Source: Micromonospora endolithica (GTDB lineage Bacteria; Actinomycetota; Actinomycetes; Mycobacteriales; Micromonosporaceae). Taken from it: a stretch of DNA of 64,000 nt. Positions 56,554 through 64,000 of this stretch are shown in pieces; position 1 is the stretch's first letter; every line of letters begins with the position of its first letter. The position numbers and the translations under genes were made by a program. The stretch is taken from NCBI RefSeq assembly GCF_003626595.1, contig NZ_RBAK01000005.1, forward strand, positions 124,001-188,000. The letters run 5' to 3'. The notes under the pieces are model-generated. The model did not search any database. It was given only the letters and a program-made list of their open reading frames with translations, and was not told the origin of the DNA.

Positions 56554-59500
56554 GTGCCTCCGTTCAGCGCCGCACCCCCCGGTGGCCTCCCGCCCTTCGT
56601 CGCGGACCTGCACATCCACTCGAAATACTCGCGCGCGTGCAGCCGTGACCTGACCCTGCCGAACCTCGGCTGGTGGGCCCGGCGCAAGGGCGTCGCGGTC
56701 CTCGGCACCGGCGACTTCACCCACCCCGCCTGGTACGACCACCTGCGGGAGACGCTGCACCCGGCCGAGCCCGGCCTCCACCGGCTGAGCGAGGAGGCGG
56801 AGCGGGACATCGCCCGCCGGTTGCCACCCCGGCTGGCCAGCGCGGCCGAGACGGACCCGGTGCGGTTCATGCTCAGCGTGGAGATCTCCACGATCTACAA
56901 GCGCGACGACCGCACCCGCAAGGTGCACCACCTGATCTACCTGCCGGACCTGGACGCGGTGGCCCGGTTCAACGCGGCGCTGGGCCGGATCGGCAACCTC
57001 GGCTCGGACGGCCGGCCGATCCTCGGCCTGGACAGCCGGGACCTGCTGGAGATCACCCTGGAGGCGAGCGCGGACGGGTACCTGGTGCCCGCACACATCT
57101 GGACGCCGTGGTTCTCCGCGCTGGGCTCCAAGTCCGGCTTCGACGCGATCGCCGACTGCTACGCCGACCTGGCCGAGCACGTCTTCGCGGTGGAGACCGG
57201 GCTGTCCTCCGACCCGGCGATGAACTGGCGGGTCGGCAGCCTGGACCGCTACCGGCTGGTGTCGAACTCCGACGCGCACTCGCCGCCCGCGCTGGCCCGG
57301 GAGGCCACCGTCTTCGACTCCGGTCGCGACTACTTCGCGATCCGCGAGGCGCTGCGCACCGGCGACGGCCTGGCCGGGACGATCGAGTTCTTTCCGGAGG
57401 AGGGCAAGTACCACGCGGACGGGCACCGGCTCTGCGGCGTGAACTGGTCACCGGAGCGGACCCGGCAGGCCGGCGGGCGCTGCCCGGAGTGCGGCAAACC
57501 GCTGACCGTCGGGGTGCTGAGTCGCGTCGAGGAGCTGGCCGACCGGCCCGAGGGGCACCGGCCGGCACACGCGCGCGACGTGACGCACCTGGTGCCGCTC
57601 GCCGAGATCCTCGGTGAGATCAACAAGGTGGGTGCCCGGTCGAAGAAGGTCGAGGGCCGACTGCACGAGCTGGTCGCCGCGCTCGGCCCGGAGCTGGAGA
57701 TCCTCACCCGCGCCCCGCTGGACGAGATCGGCCGGGTCGGTGGTGAGCTGCTCGCCGAGGGCATCGGCCGGCTGCGACGCGGCGACGTCCGCCGGGTGCC
57801 GGGCTACGACGGCGAGTACGGCGTGATCACCCTCTTCGACCCGGCCGAGCTGGGCGGATCGGGCGCGTCCGGCGCGCAGGAGACGCTGTTCGACGTACCC
57901 GTGCCGGCGCCGCGGCGGTCCCCGGAGTCGGCGGAGACGGCGAAGCCCCGGCGCACGACGGCGGCCGCGAAGGCCGAGCCGAGGCGGAAGCCCGCGCCGC
58001 CGCCGCCGATCGCTCCCCCGCCCTCGCCGCACGAGCCGTTCGAGCCGATGCTGGCCGGCATGGAGGAGGTCGGCACCGGCCTGCTCGACCGGTTGGACGC
58101 GATGCAGCGGGTGGCCGCCTCCGCGCCCGGTGGGCCGCTGCTGATCGTGGCCGGGCCCGGCACCGGTAAGACCCGGACGTTGACGCACCGGATCGCGTAC
58201 CTGTGCGCGGAGCTGAACGTCTTTCCCGAGCGGTGCCTGGCGATCACCTTCACCCGGCGGGCCGCCGAGGAGTTGCGGCACCGCCTGGACGGGCTGCTGG
58301 GGCCGGTCGCCGAGGACGTCACCGTCGGCACGTTCCACTCCCTCGGCCTGGCCATCCTGCGGGAGAACGCCGAGGCCGCCGGGCTGCCGGCGGACTTCCG
58401 CATCGCCGACGACGCGGACCGGGCGGCGGCGCGGGCCGAGGCCGGCGACGATCCGGCCCACTACACGGCGCTGCTGCGCAAGCAGGACCTGGTCGACCTG
58501 GACGAGCTGCTGACCCTGCCGGTGGCGCTGCTGCGCGGGGATCGGAAGCTGGTCGCGCACTACCGGGACCGCTGGGAGTGGATCTTCGTCGACGAGTACC
58601 AGGACGTCGACGACGTCCAGTACGAACTACTGCGGCTGCTCAGCCCCGCCGACGGCAACCTCTGCGCGATCGGCGACCCGGACCAGGCGATCTACTCGTT
58701 CCGGGGCGCCGACGTCGGCTACTTCCTGCGCTTCTCACAGGACTTCACCGACGCCCGGTTGGTCCGGCTCAACCGCAACTACCGCTCGTCCGCGCCGATC
58801 CTGGCCGCCGCGGTGCAGGCCATCGCCCCGTCGTCGCTGGTACGTGGCCGTCGGCTGGACCCGGCCCGGCTCGACCCGGAGTCCCCGCTGGTCGGCCGTT
58901 ACCCGGCAACCTCCGTCGCCGACGAGGCCGAGTTCGTCGTCCGTACGATCGACGAACTGGTCGGCGGGCTGTCCCACCGCTCGCTGGACTCGGGGCGGAT
59001 CGACGGCCGGTCCACGTCGCTGTCCTTCTCCGACATCGCGGTGCTCTACCGCACCGACGCGCAGGCCGCGCCCATCGTGGACGCCCTGACCCGGGCGAAC
59101 ATCCCGGTGCAGAAGCGGTCCCACGACCGGCTGCGGGACCGGCCCGGCGTCGCCGCCATCGCCCGCGAGCTGCGGCACGCCGACGGGCTGGACGGGTCGC
59201 TGGCCGCCCGGGTCCGGTTGGCCGGGCAGGTGGTCGCGGACCGCTTCGCGGTGCCGACCCTCGACGGCGCCGGCACGGTACGCCCGGAGGACGTCCGCTC
59301 GGCGGTCGACCTGCTCACCCCGCTGGCCCGCCGCTGCGGCGACGACCTGGAACTGTTCCTCGGTCAGCTCGCCACCGGCGCCGAGGTGGACGCGCTGGAC
59401 CCGCGCGCCGAGGCGGTCACCCTGCTCACCCTGCACGCCGCCAAGGGCCTGGAGTTCCCGGTGGTCTTCCTGGTCGGCGCGGAGGACGGGCTGCTGCCGC

Positions 59501-59745
59501 TGCGCTGGCCGGGCGCCGAGCCGGACCCCGACGCGGTCGCCGAGGAACGGCGGCTCTTCTTCGTCGGGCTGACCCGCGCCCAGGACCGCCTCTACGTCAG
59601 CCACGCCGCCCGCCGGGTACGGCACGGGTCGGAACGGGAGTGCCGGCCCTCGCGGTTCCTGGACGTGATCGACCCGGGGCTGTTCGAGCGCTTCGGGGAG
59701 GCGGAACCCCGCCGCCCGAAGGACCGCCAACTCCGCCTCATCTGA
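56554..59745 (+). CDS. fusion of an EndoQ-like PHP endonuclease and a UvrD/Rep helicase
   Basis: The 1063-residue protein starts at GTG 56554 with AGGA upstream. Residues 10-430 match endonuclease Q: PHP motifs DLHIHSKYSRACSRDLTL (17-34), GTGDFTHPAWYDHL and SNSDAHSPPAL (about 235), and a zinc-ribbon-like C-x16-C-x2-C (RLCGVNWSP ... RCPECGK, about 292-314) followed by VGVLSRVEELADRPEG. A Pro/Ala/Lys-rich linker (about 440-500) leads to an SF1A helicase: Walker A AGPGTGKT (about 533-540), FVDEYQDVD (about 677), GDPDQAIYSFRGAD, RLNRNYRSS, TLHAAKGLEFPVVFL and EERRLFFVGLTRAQDRLY. EndoQ cleaves DNA 5' of deaminated bases, so a deamination-repair role is likely but inferred. Confidence 0.9.
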   Translation: MPPFSAAPPGGLPPFVADLHIHSKYSRACSRDLTLPNLGWWARRKGVAVLGTGDFTHPAWYDHLRETLHPAEPGLHRLSEEAERDIARRLPPRLASAAETDPVRFMLSVEISTIYKRDDRTRKVHHLIYLPDLDAVARFNAALGRIGNLGSDGRPILGLDSRDLLEITLEASADGYLVPAHIWTPWFSALGSKSGFDAIADCYADLAEHVFAVETGLSSDPAMNWRVGSLDRYRLVSNSDAHSPPALAREATVFDSGRDYFAIREALRTGDGLAGTIEFFPEEGKYHADGHRLCGVNWSPERTRQAGGRCPECGKPLTVGVLSRVEELADRPEGHRPAHARDVTHLVPLAEILGEINKVGARSKKVEGRLHELVAALGPELEILTRAPLDEIGRVGGELLAEGIGRLRRGDVRRVPGYDGEYGVITLFDPAELGGSGASGAQETLFDVPVPAPRRSPESAETAKPRRTTAAAKAEPRRKPAPPPPIAPPPSPHEPFEPMLAGMEEVGTGLLDRLDAMQRVAASAPGGPLLIVAGPGTGKTRTLTHRIAYLCAELNVFPERCLAITFTRRAAEELRHRLDGLLGPVAEDVTVGTFHSLGLAILRENAEAAGLPADFRIADDADRAAARAEAGDDPAHYTALLRKQDLVDLDELLTLPVALLRGDRKLVAHYRDRWEWIFVDEYQDVDDVQYELLRLLSPADGNLCAIGDPDQAIYSFRGADVGYFLRFSQDFTDARLVRLNRNYRSSAPILAAAVQAIAPSSLVRGRRLDPARLDPESPLVGRYPATSVADEAEFVVRTIDELVGGLSHRSLDSGRIDGRSTSLSFSDIAVLYRTDAQAAPIVDALTRANIPVQKRSHDRLRDRPGVAAIARELRHADGLDGSLAARVRLAGQVVADRFAVPTLDGAGTVRPEDVRSAVDLLTPLARRCGDDLELFLGQLATGAEVDALDPRAEAVTLLTLHAAKGLEFPVVFLVGAEDGLLPLRWPGAEPDPDAVAEERRLFFVGLTRAQDRLYVSHAARRVRHGSERECRPSRFLDVIDPGLFERFGEAEPRRPKDRQLRLI

Positions 59746-59754
59746 AGCTGCGGT

Positions 59755-59808
59755 GCAAGGAAGGGCACCTTCTTAACGCCTCGTGTATAGGAAGGGCCCC
59801 TTCTTAAC
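59755..59808. repeat. palindromic intergenic repeat, copy 4
   Basis: A 54-bp element matching copy 1 at 51 positions, same orientation. It lies between the convergent helicase and EamA genes and contains the EamA stop codon (TAA, 59806-59804). Confidence 0.9.
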
Positions 59809-60847
59809 CCGTGCTCCGCTCAACCGGCGTGGGCGCGGGGGCGGCGGGTGCGGGAGTGCGCGGGCGGGGGTTGCGCGGGCGTTCGGTGGTGACCACCAGC
59901 GCCACACCGGCGACGATCACCGCCCCGCCGAGCACCACCTGTGCGGTGATCGGCTCGGCCACCAGCAACGCACCGAGGGCCACCGCCACCACCGGGTTGA
60001 CGTACGCGTACGTGGACACCAGCGAGATCGGCGCGTGGTGCAGCAGCCAGACGTACGCGGTGAAGGCCACCAGCGAGCCGGCGACCATCAGGTACGCCAA
60101 CGCGAGCCACGATCGGGTGGACACGGCCGCCGGGTCGAAACCCCGGAACTCGCCGCGTCCGGCGGCCAGGACGGCGAGCAGCGCCGCTCCGGCGGCCATC
60201 TCGTACACCGTGGCCACGAACGGGTCGGCGGGCATCCGGAGGCGTCCGGAGAGGAACGAGCCGACCGACCAACTGGTGGCCGCGGCCACCACGGTCAGCG
60301 CACCGACGACCGGCACCGCATCCGATCCGCCCCGGGGCAGCACCAGGAGGACCAGGCCGGCGAAGCCCAGGGCCACCCCGACGAACGTCCAGAGCCCGGG
60401 GCGGTCGCCGGTGGCCGAGCGGAGCAGCACCACCAGCAGCGGCACGGTCGCGACCAGCAGCGCCGCGATTCCGGACGGCACCGCCACGCCGGGCGGGCCG
60501 GACTCGGCGAGCACCACCAGGCCGTTGCCGCCGGCCAGCAGCAGCATCCCGACCAGTGCGGCGGAGCCGAGCTGCCGCCGATCCACCCGCAGGGCGCCCG
60601 GCCCACGCCGCAGCCGCAGCACGACCGCCAGCACGACACCCGCGACGGCGAACCGGGCCGCCGCCGATCCGAGCGGCGGCAGCGTCTCCACGGTGATCCG
60701 GATGCCGAGATAGGTCGACCCCCAGAGGACGTAGACCAGCGCCAACGCGGTCCAGATCAGCGCGGGGGTGGCGGCCGGACGGCGCGGTGGGGCGTCCGGC
60801 GACCCGGAGCCTGCGGGGGGCACGGGATCTGGCACAGGTGAGCTCAT
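59804..60847 (-). CDS. EamA/DMT-family transporter
   Basis: The 347-residue protein has ten membrane helices in two EamA repeats. The first repeat starts LALVYVLWGSTYLGIRITVETLPPLGSAAARFAVAG, and the second ends AYVNPVVAVALGALLVAEPITAQVVLGGAVIVAGVALV. Drug/metabolite transporters of this class export amino acids, sugars or drugs; the substrate is unknown. A TAGCGT hexamer lies 9 nt before ATG 60847 and overlaps a plus-strand -10. Its stop codon belongs to the palindromic repeat. Confidence 0.92.
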   Translation of the reverse strand: MSSPVPDPVPPAGSGSPDAPPRRPAATPALIWTALALVYVLWGSTYLGIRITVETLPPLGSAAARFAVAGVVLAVVLRLRRGPGALRVDRRQLGSAALVGMLLLAGGNGLVVLAESGPPGVAVPSGIAALLVATVPLLVVLLRSATGDRPGLWTFVGVALGFAGLVLLVLPRGGSDAVPVVGALTVVAAATSWSVGSFLSGRLRMPADPFVATVYEMAAGAALLAVLAAGRGEFRGFDPAAVSTRSWLALAYLMVAGSLVAFTAYVWLLHHAPISLVSTYAYVNPVVAVALGALLVAEPITAQVVLGGAVIVAGVALVVTTERPRNPRPRTPAPAAPAPTPVERSTG

Positions 60848-60856
60848 CGGTCGTCC

Positions 60857-60866
60857 ACGCTACGGT
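60857..60866. promoter_or_regulatory. overlapping divergent -10 elements
   Basis: TAGCGT for the minus strand (60862-60857) and TACGGT for the plus strand (60861-60866) share the central TA. Minus transcription gives the EamA gene with a very short leader; plus transcription gives the LppU-like gene with a leader of about 57 nt. Confidence 0.45.
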
Positions 60867-60929
60867 GACGAGGGGCTCGGCGTCCGGTGAGGGTGGCCGG
60901 CCTCTCACCACTCGTGCAGGAGGGCTGGC

Positions 60930-61937
60930 ATGGCGAACTACGGACCACCGGGCGGCGGGGGCCCGGAACCGTGGCGGGGACAGCGGCCGGGCGACGCGTA
61001 CGGCCCCTCGGGCGGCAGACCCGCCCCGGGCCGTTGGGACGACCCGAACGCCCCGGACCCGCAACGTCAGGGGGATCCGCGGGCCGGCCACGGTGGCGGG
61101 CCGTACGGGCCGCCCACCGGCCCCGATCCGCGTCCCGGCTACGGCGGTGGCCCCGGTCCGGCCGGTCCACCCGGGCCCGGTGACGCACCCCGATACGGCG
61201 GCGCACCCGGCTACGGCGGTCCGCCCGGTCCCGGTGACGCTCCGGGCTACGGCGGCGCACCCGGCTACGGCGGCGCACCCGGCCACGGCGGCAGCCCGGG
61301 CCAGGGCGGGGGCGCAACCGGCTACGGCGCACCCGGCTACGGCGGCGGTGCACCCGGCGACGGAGCGCCGGGCTACGGCAACGATCCGTACCGTACCGGC
61401 GGCTCGCCGTACGGCTCGCCTCCCGACGCCGGCGGTGCGGCGACCGCGTACGCCGGTGATCCCGTACCTCCCCCGGAGCGCAAGCGGTCGCGGGGTCCGC
61501 TGATCGCGGTGCTCGCCGCGGTGCTGGTCCTGGTCCTCGGCGGGGCGACGGCGCTCTACCTGCTCGGCCGCGACGACGCCGCCGCGCCCACCGCCGGGCC
61601 GACCGAGCCGGCGCCGGCCGCCGACGAGTCCAGCGAGCCGGCGGTGGAGCCGGAGCCGACGTCGACCGCACCCGCTCCGGAGTCGTCGGCCGATCCGCGG
61701 TTCGCCAAGGCGGGGCAGTGCGTCCGCAACGAGGGTGCCGCCGGCGGCAAGCCCAAGCTGCTGATCAGCGAGTGCGCGCCGAAGACGTACGAGGTGCTGC
61801 GGCGGGTCGACGGCGCTACCACCGGGGAGAAGGACGCCGCCTCGAAGTGCGCGAAGGTGGCGGGCTATACCAACTGGTACTTCTTCGACAGCGAGCTGGA
61901 CACCCTCGACTTCGTGCTCTGCCTGAAGCAGCGCTGA
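60930..61937 (+). CDS. LppU/SCO3897-family membrane protein 1
   Basis: The 335-residue protein has a long cytoplasmic Gly/Pro/Tyr-rich region (1-185) with repeats of the GYGGAPG type. One membrane helix follows (about 191-212, PLIAVLAAVLVLVLGGATALYLL), then an acidic Pro/Ser/Thr linker and a C-terminal extracellular domain: AGQCVRNEG, LISECAPKTYEVLRRVDG, SKCAKVAGYTNWYFFDSELDTLDFVLCLKQR, the conserved LppU/SCO3897 pattern with four cysteines. The function is unknown. AGGAGG precedes ATG 60930. Confidence 0.85.
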   Translation: MANYGPPGGGGPEPWRGQRPGDAYGPSGGRPAPGRWDDPNAPDPQRQGDPRAGHGGGPYGPPTGPDPRPGYGGGPGPAGPPGPGDAPRYGGAPGYGGPPGPGDAPGYGGAPGYGGAPGHGGSPGQGGGATGYGAPGYGGGAPGDGAPGYGNDPYRTGGSPYGSPPDAGGAATAYAGDPVPPPERKRSRGPLIAVLAAVLVLVLGGATALYLLGRDDAAAPTAGPTEPAPAADESSEPAVEPEPTSTAPAPESSADPRFAKAGQCVRNEGAAGGKPKLLISECAPKTYEVLRRVDGATTGEKDAASKCAKVAGYTNWYFFDSELDTLDFVLCLKQR

Positions 61938-61959
61938 CCGTGGTACCCCAGGGGGAGAA

Positions 61960-62754
61960 ATGACCACCAACGGAGCGCCCGGCCAGCCCGACGACCCCTA
62001 CCGGCGTCCGTCCGACGATCCCCCGGTCGACCCGACCGCACCGCAGTGGGGCCGGCCCACCCCGGGCGTCGAGCCGCCGACCGCGCCGATCTGGGGTCCG
62101 CCCCAACCGCCGACGTCCGGTGCGGGTTACCCGCCACCGCCCACGTCCGGCGCGGGTTACCCGCCGGGCGGTCAGCCGGACGGGCCGGGTGGCTACCGGC
62201 CGCCGGGGCCATTCCCGCCGGCCGGACCGACGCCCGCGCCGGGCGCCGGCCAGCCCTGGGCGGTCCCGGGTGGGTACGGCACGCCCCCACCGCCGACCGG
62301 TGGCCGGCGTGGCGGCCGGATCGCGCTGATCGTCGGCCTGGTGGTACTGCTCCTGCTCTGCCCGTGCCTCGGCCTCGCCGGTTGGGCGGTCCTGTGGGCA
62401 GCCGGGGACGACGGGAACAGGCCGTCCGTCTCCGCACCGGTGCCCGGGGTGCCCGACACCTCCGGCGAACCGGCGGACCCGTCGCCCGCGCCGTCGTCGA
62501 CCGCGTCCGGACCGGGTGGGGGCTACGGCCTGGACCTCGCCGCGGGCGACTGCGTGGTCAACGACGGCACCGAGGACGACGCGGAACTGCGCGAGGTGCC
62601 GTGTGGTCCGAACACGTTCGAGGTGCTGCTGCGCCTTCCGGCCACCACCGAGGGCGAACGGTGCGCGAGCCGGGCACCGGAGGCGACCGCGAACTACGTG
62701 CACGACAACCCGGTCGACCTGCTCGACTACGTGCTCTGCTTGAAGCGACGCTGA
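61960..62754 (+). CDS. LppU/SCO3897-family membrane protein 2
   Basis: A 264-residue paralogue encoded 22 bp downstream, with GGGGGAG before the ATG. It has the same layout: cytoplasmic Pro/Gly-rich region (1-115, with a repeated TSGAGYPP), membrane helix (about 121-147), and an extracellular domain (GDCVVNDGTEDDAELREVPCGPNTFEVLLRLPATTEGERCASRAPEATANYVHDNPVDLLDYVLCLKRR). The tandem arrangement points to duplication and perhaps to a heteromeric complex. Confidence 0.85.
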   Translation: MTTNGAPGQPDDPYRRPSDDPPVDPTAPQWGRPTPGVEPPTAPIWGPPQPPTSGAGYPPPPTSGAGYPPGGQPDGPGGYRPPGPFPPAGPTPAPGAGQPWAVPGGYGTPPPPTGGRRGGRIALIVGLVVLLLLCPCLGLAGWAVLWAAGDDGNRPSVSAPVPGVPDTSGEPADPSPAPSSTASGPGGGYGLDLAAGDCVVNDGTEDDAELREVPCGPNTFEVLLRLPATTEGERCASRAPEATANYVHDNPVDLLDYVLCLKRR

Positions 62755-62760
62755 TTGCCG

Positions 62761-62803
62761 AAACTAGGGCTGTCTAGCGTGGACGCTAGACAGCCCTAGT
62801 TTT
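62761..62803 (+). terminator. 20-bp perfect hairpin terminator
   Basis: 62761-62780 pairs perfectly with 62783-62802, with only two unpaired bases at the apex, followed by TTT ending in the next few bases. It starts 6 bp after the stop of the second LppU gene. The stem contains four CTAG tetramers. Confidence 0.85.
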
Positions 62804-62847
62804 GGGTCGAGGAGGGCTCGACACGCCGGTAGCGCCATCTACGGATA

Positions 62848-62879
62848 TCTAGCCCGCCAGCTAGACGGCCCGATACTCT
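62848..62879 (+). promoter_or_regulatory. promoter of the AAA ATPase gene with a CTAG dyad
   Basis: TACTCT at 62874-62879 ends 7 nt before GTG 62887 (leaderless type). TCTAG (62848-62852) and CTAGA (62861-62865) form a dyad with 8-bp spacing over the expected -35 position. Confidence 0.5.
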
Positions 62880-62886
62880 GCGATGC

Positions 62887-64000
62887 GTGGATCCGGTCCG
62901 CAACCCGTACGCGCCGGGCGCCGGCCAGCGCCCGCCCGAACTCGCCGGGCGGGGGCGCGAGCTGGACGTCTTCGACGTCGTGCTGGAACGGATCGCCCGG
63001 GGCCGCCCGGAACGCAGCCTGATGCTCACCGGCCTGCGTGGCGTCGGCAAGACCGTCCTGCTCAACACCCTTCGCTCGCAGGCCATCAACCACCTCTGGG
63101 GCACCGGCAAGATCGAGGCCCGGCCGGAGGTGTCGCTGCGCCGTCCGGTCGCCGCCGCGCTGCACATGGCGGTCCGCGAACTGGCCCCCCGGCACCGCGC
63201 CCCGGACCGGATCGACGCCTTCCTCGGTGTGCTCAAGGCGTTCGCCCAGCGTTCCGTGCCCACCGGCCGCACCGCCGCACCGAAGCTGCGCGACCGCTGG
63301 CAGCCGGGCATCGACGTGCCGGCGACCAGCGGACGCGCCGACTCCGGGGACATCGAGATCGACCTGGTCGAGCTCTTCACCGACGCGGCCTCGATCGCCG
63401 CCGACGTGGGCACCGGCATCGCCGTCTTCATCGACGAGATGCAGGACCTCGGCCCGGAGGACGTATCCGCGCTCTGCGCCGCCTGCCATGAGCTGTCCCA
63501 GCTCGGCGCGCCGCTCATCGTCGTCGGCGCCGGGCTGCCGCACCTGCCGGCCGTCCTCAGCGCCGCCAAGTCGTACTCCGAACGGCTCTTCCGCTACCAA
63601 CGCATCGACCGGCTGGACCGGATCGCCGCCGACCAGGCGCTCTGCGCGCCGGCCGAGCGGGAGCAGGTCGAGTACGAGCAGAAGGCCCTCGACCTGCTCT
63701 ACGAGAAGTCGGGCGGCTACCCGTACTTCGTCCAGGCGTACGGGAAGGCGACCTGGGACCACGCTCCCCGGTCACCGATCACCGCCGCCGACGTGCGGGT
63801 CGCCGCCCCGGAGGCCGAGGCGGAACTGGCGGTCGGCTTCTTCGGCTCGCGGTTCGAGCGCGCCACCCCGGCCGAACGCGAGTACATGCGGGCGATGGCG
63901 ACGCTGTCCCTGGTGGAGGGGGAGGCCGACGGGGGTGGACGGGACGACATGGACGCCGCCGTGCCGACCGCCGAGATCGCCCGCGCGTTGGGCCGCAAAC
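62887..64000 (+). CDS. AAA ATPase-domain protein, C-terminus beyond window
   Basis: The 371 visible residues encode a P-loop ATPase of the AAA/STAND-like type: GRGRELDVFDVVLERIARG at the start, Walker A GLRGVGKTVLL (about 50-60), Walker B GIAVFIDEMQDL (about 178-189), a sensor-like LIVVGAGLPHLPAVL, and KSGGYPYFVQAYGKATWDHAP. This matches ATPases with a following winged-helix region, which begins near AEREYMRAMATLSLVEG. The role is unknown. GTG 62887 is chosen from the -10 position. Confidence 0.85.
   Translation, partial: MDPVRNPYAPGAGQRPPELAGRGRELDVFDVVLERIARGRPERSLMLTGLRGVGKTVLLNTLRSQAINHLWGTGKIEARPEVSLRRPVAAALHMAVRELAPRHRAPDRIDAFLGVLKAFAQRSVPTGRTAAPKLRDRWQPGIDVPATSGRADSGDIEIDLVELFTDAASIAADVGTGIAVFIDEMQDLGPEDVSALCAACHELSQLGAPLIVVGAGLPHLPAVLSAAKSYSERLFRYQRIDRLDRIAADQALCAPAEREQVEYEQKALDLLYEKSGGYPYFVQAYGKATWDHAPRSPITAADVRVAAPEAEAELAVGFFGSRFERATPAEREYMRAMATLSLVEGEADGGGRDDMDAAVPTAEIARALGRK

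Overview
The window is chromosomal DNA from a very high-GC actinomycete, most likely a member of the Micromonosporaceae (Micromonospora or a close relative). This rests on gene content: an XRE/DUF397 regulator pair, a proteasome activator of the Bpa type, three LytR-CpsA-Psr proteins, an LppU/SCO3897 pair, a SigE-type sigma factor, and frequent GTG starts. It also rests on a palindromic intergenic repeat present in four copies. No rRNA, tRNA, CRISPR array, transposase or phage gene was seen, so this looks like ordinary, densely coding chromosome.

Layout. 1-6.9 kb is a minus-strand Tad/Flp pilus locus: prepilin peptidase, Flp pilin, TadE and TadG-like pseudopilins, CpaB, CpaE, CpaF, and a vWA-like protein cut by the window edge. 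6.9-12.2 kb holds a DUF5701 protein, a large secreted repeat protein and a sodium:solute symporter with a small membrane partner. 12.2-15 kb has an ECF sigma factor with a membrane partner and a three-gene type VII secretion substrate cluster. 15-18.3 kb is an ABC exporter, a START-like protein and an unknown. 18.4-20.7 kb is the XRE/DUF397 locus with a divergent flavin-reductase fusion. 20.9-22.9 kb is a DUF485/acetate symporter pair. 23-27.9 kb has a UDP-glucuronate decarboxylase-like enzyme followed by three LCP genes, a cell-envelope glycopolymer block. 27.9-36.9 kb is mixed: rhodanese, phosphodiesterase, histidine kinase, anti-sigma-like ATPase, arginine deiminase, PAS and ACT proteins, prephenate dehydratase. 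37-47.6 kb holds AIM24, a zincin, OsmC, tandem HAD phosphatases, Bpa, an alpha/beta hydrolase, a substrate-binding lipoprotein, dimethylargininase with divergent Lrp, and a beta-propeller lipoprotein-like protein. 47.6-55.2 kb is rich in molybdenum-cofactor genes (mobA, fdhD, moaA, moaD). 55.2-64 kb has a metallophosphoesterase, an EndoQ-UvrD fusion, an EamA transporter, two LppU paralogues and a truncated AAA ATPase.

Themes. About twenty genes have a TANNNT-like hexamer (often TAGGCT or TACGGT) ending 6-9 nt before the start codon and no ribosome binding site, the signature of leaderless transcription; I used this to choose several starts. The four palindromic repeats lie at gene ends and supply stop codons to three genes. 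The most unusual coding features are the EndoQ-helicase fusion, an LCP gene whose only well-placed start is ACG, a type VII effector N-domain without a toxin, and a fusion of a small Cys-containing protein to flavin reductase. Candidate regulatory signals include an ARG-box-like dyad upstream of arginine deiminase, DnaA-box clusters in two intergenic regions, and a run of CTAG palindromes at the far end.

All family names are assigned from recognisable motifs by eye; nothing here was searched against a database.
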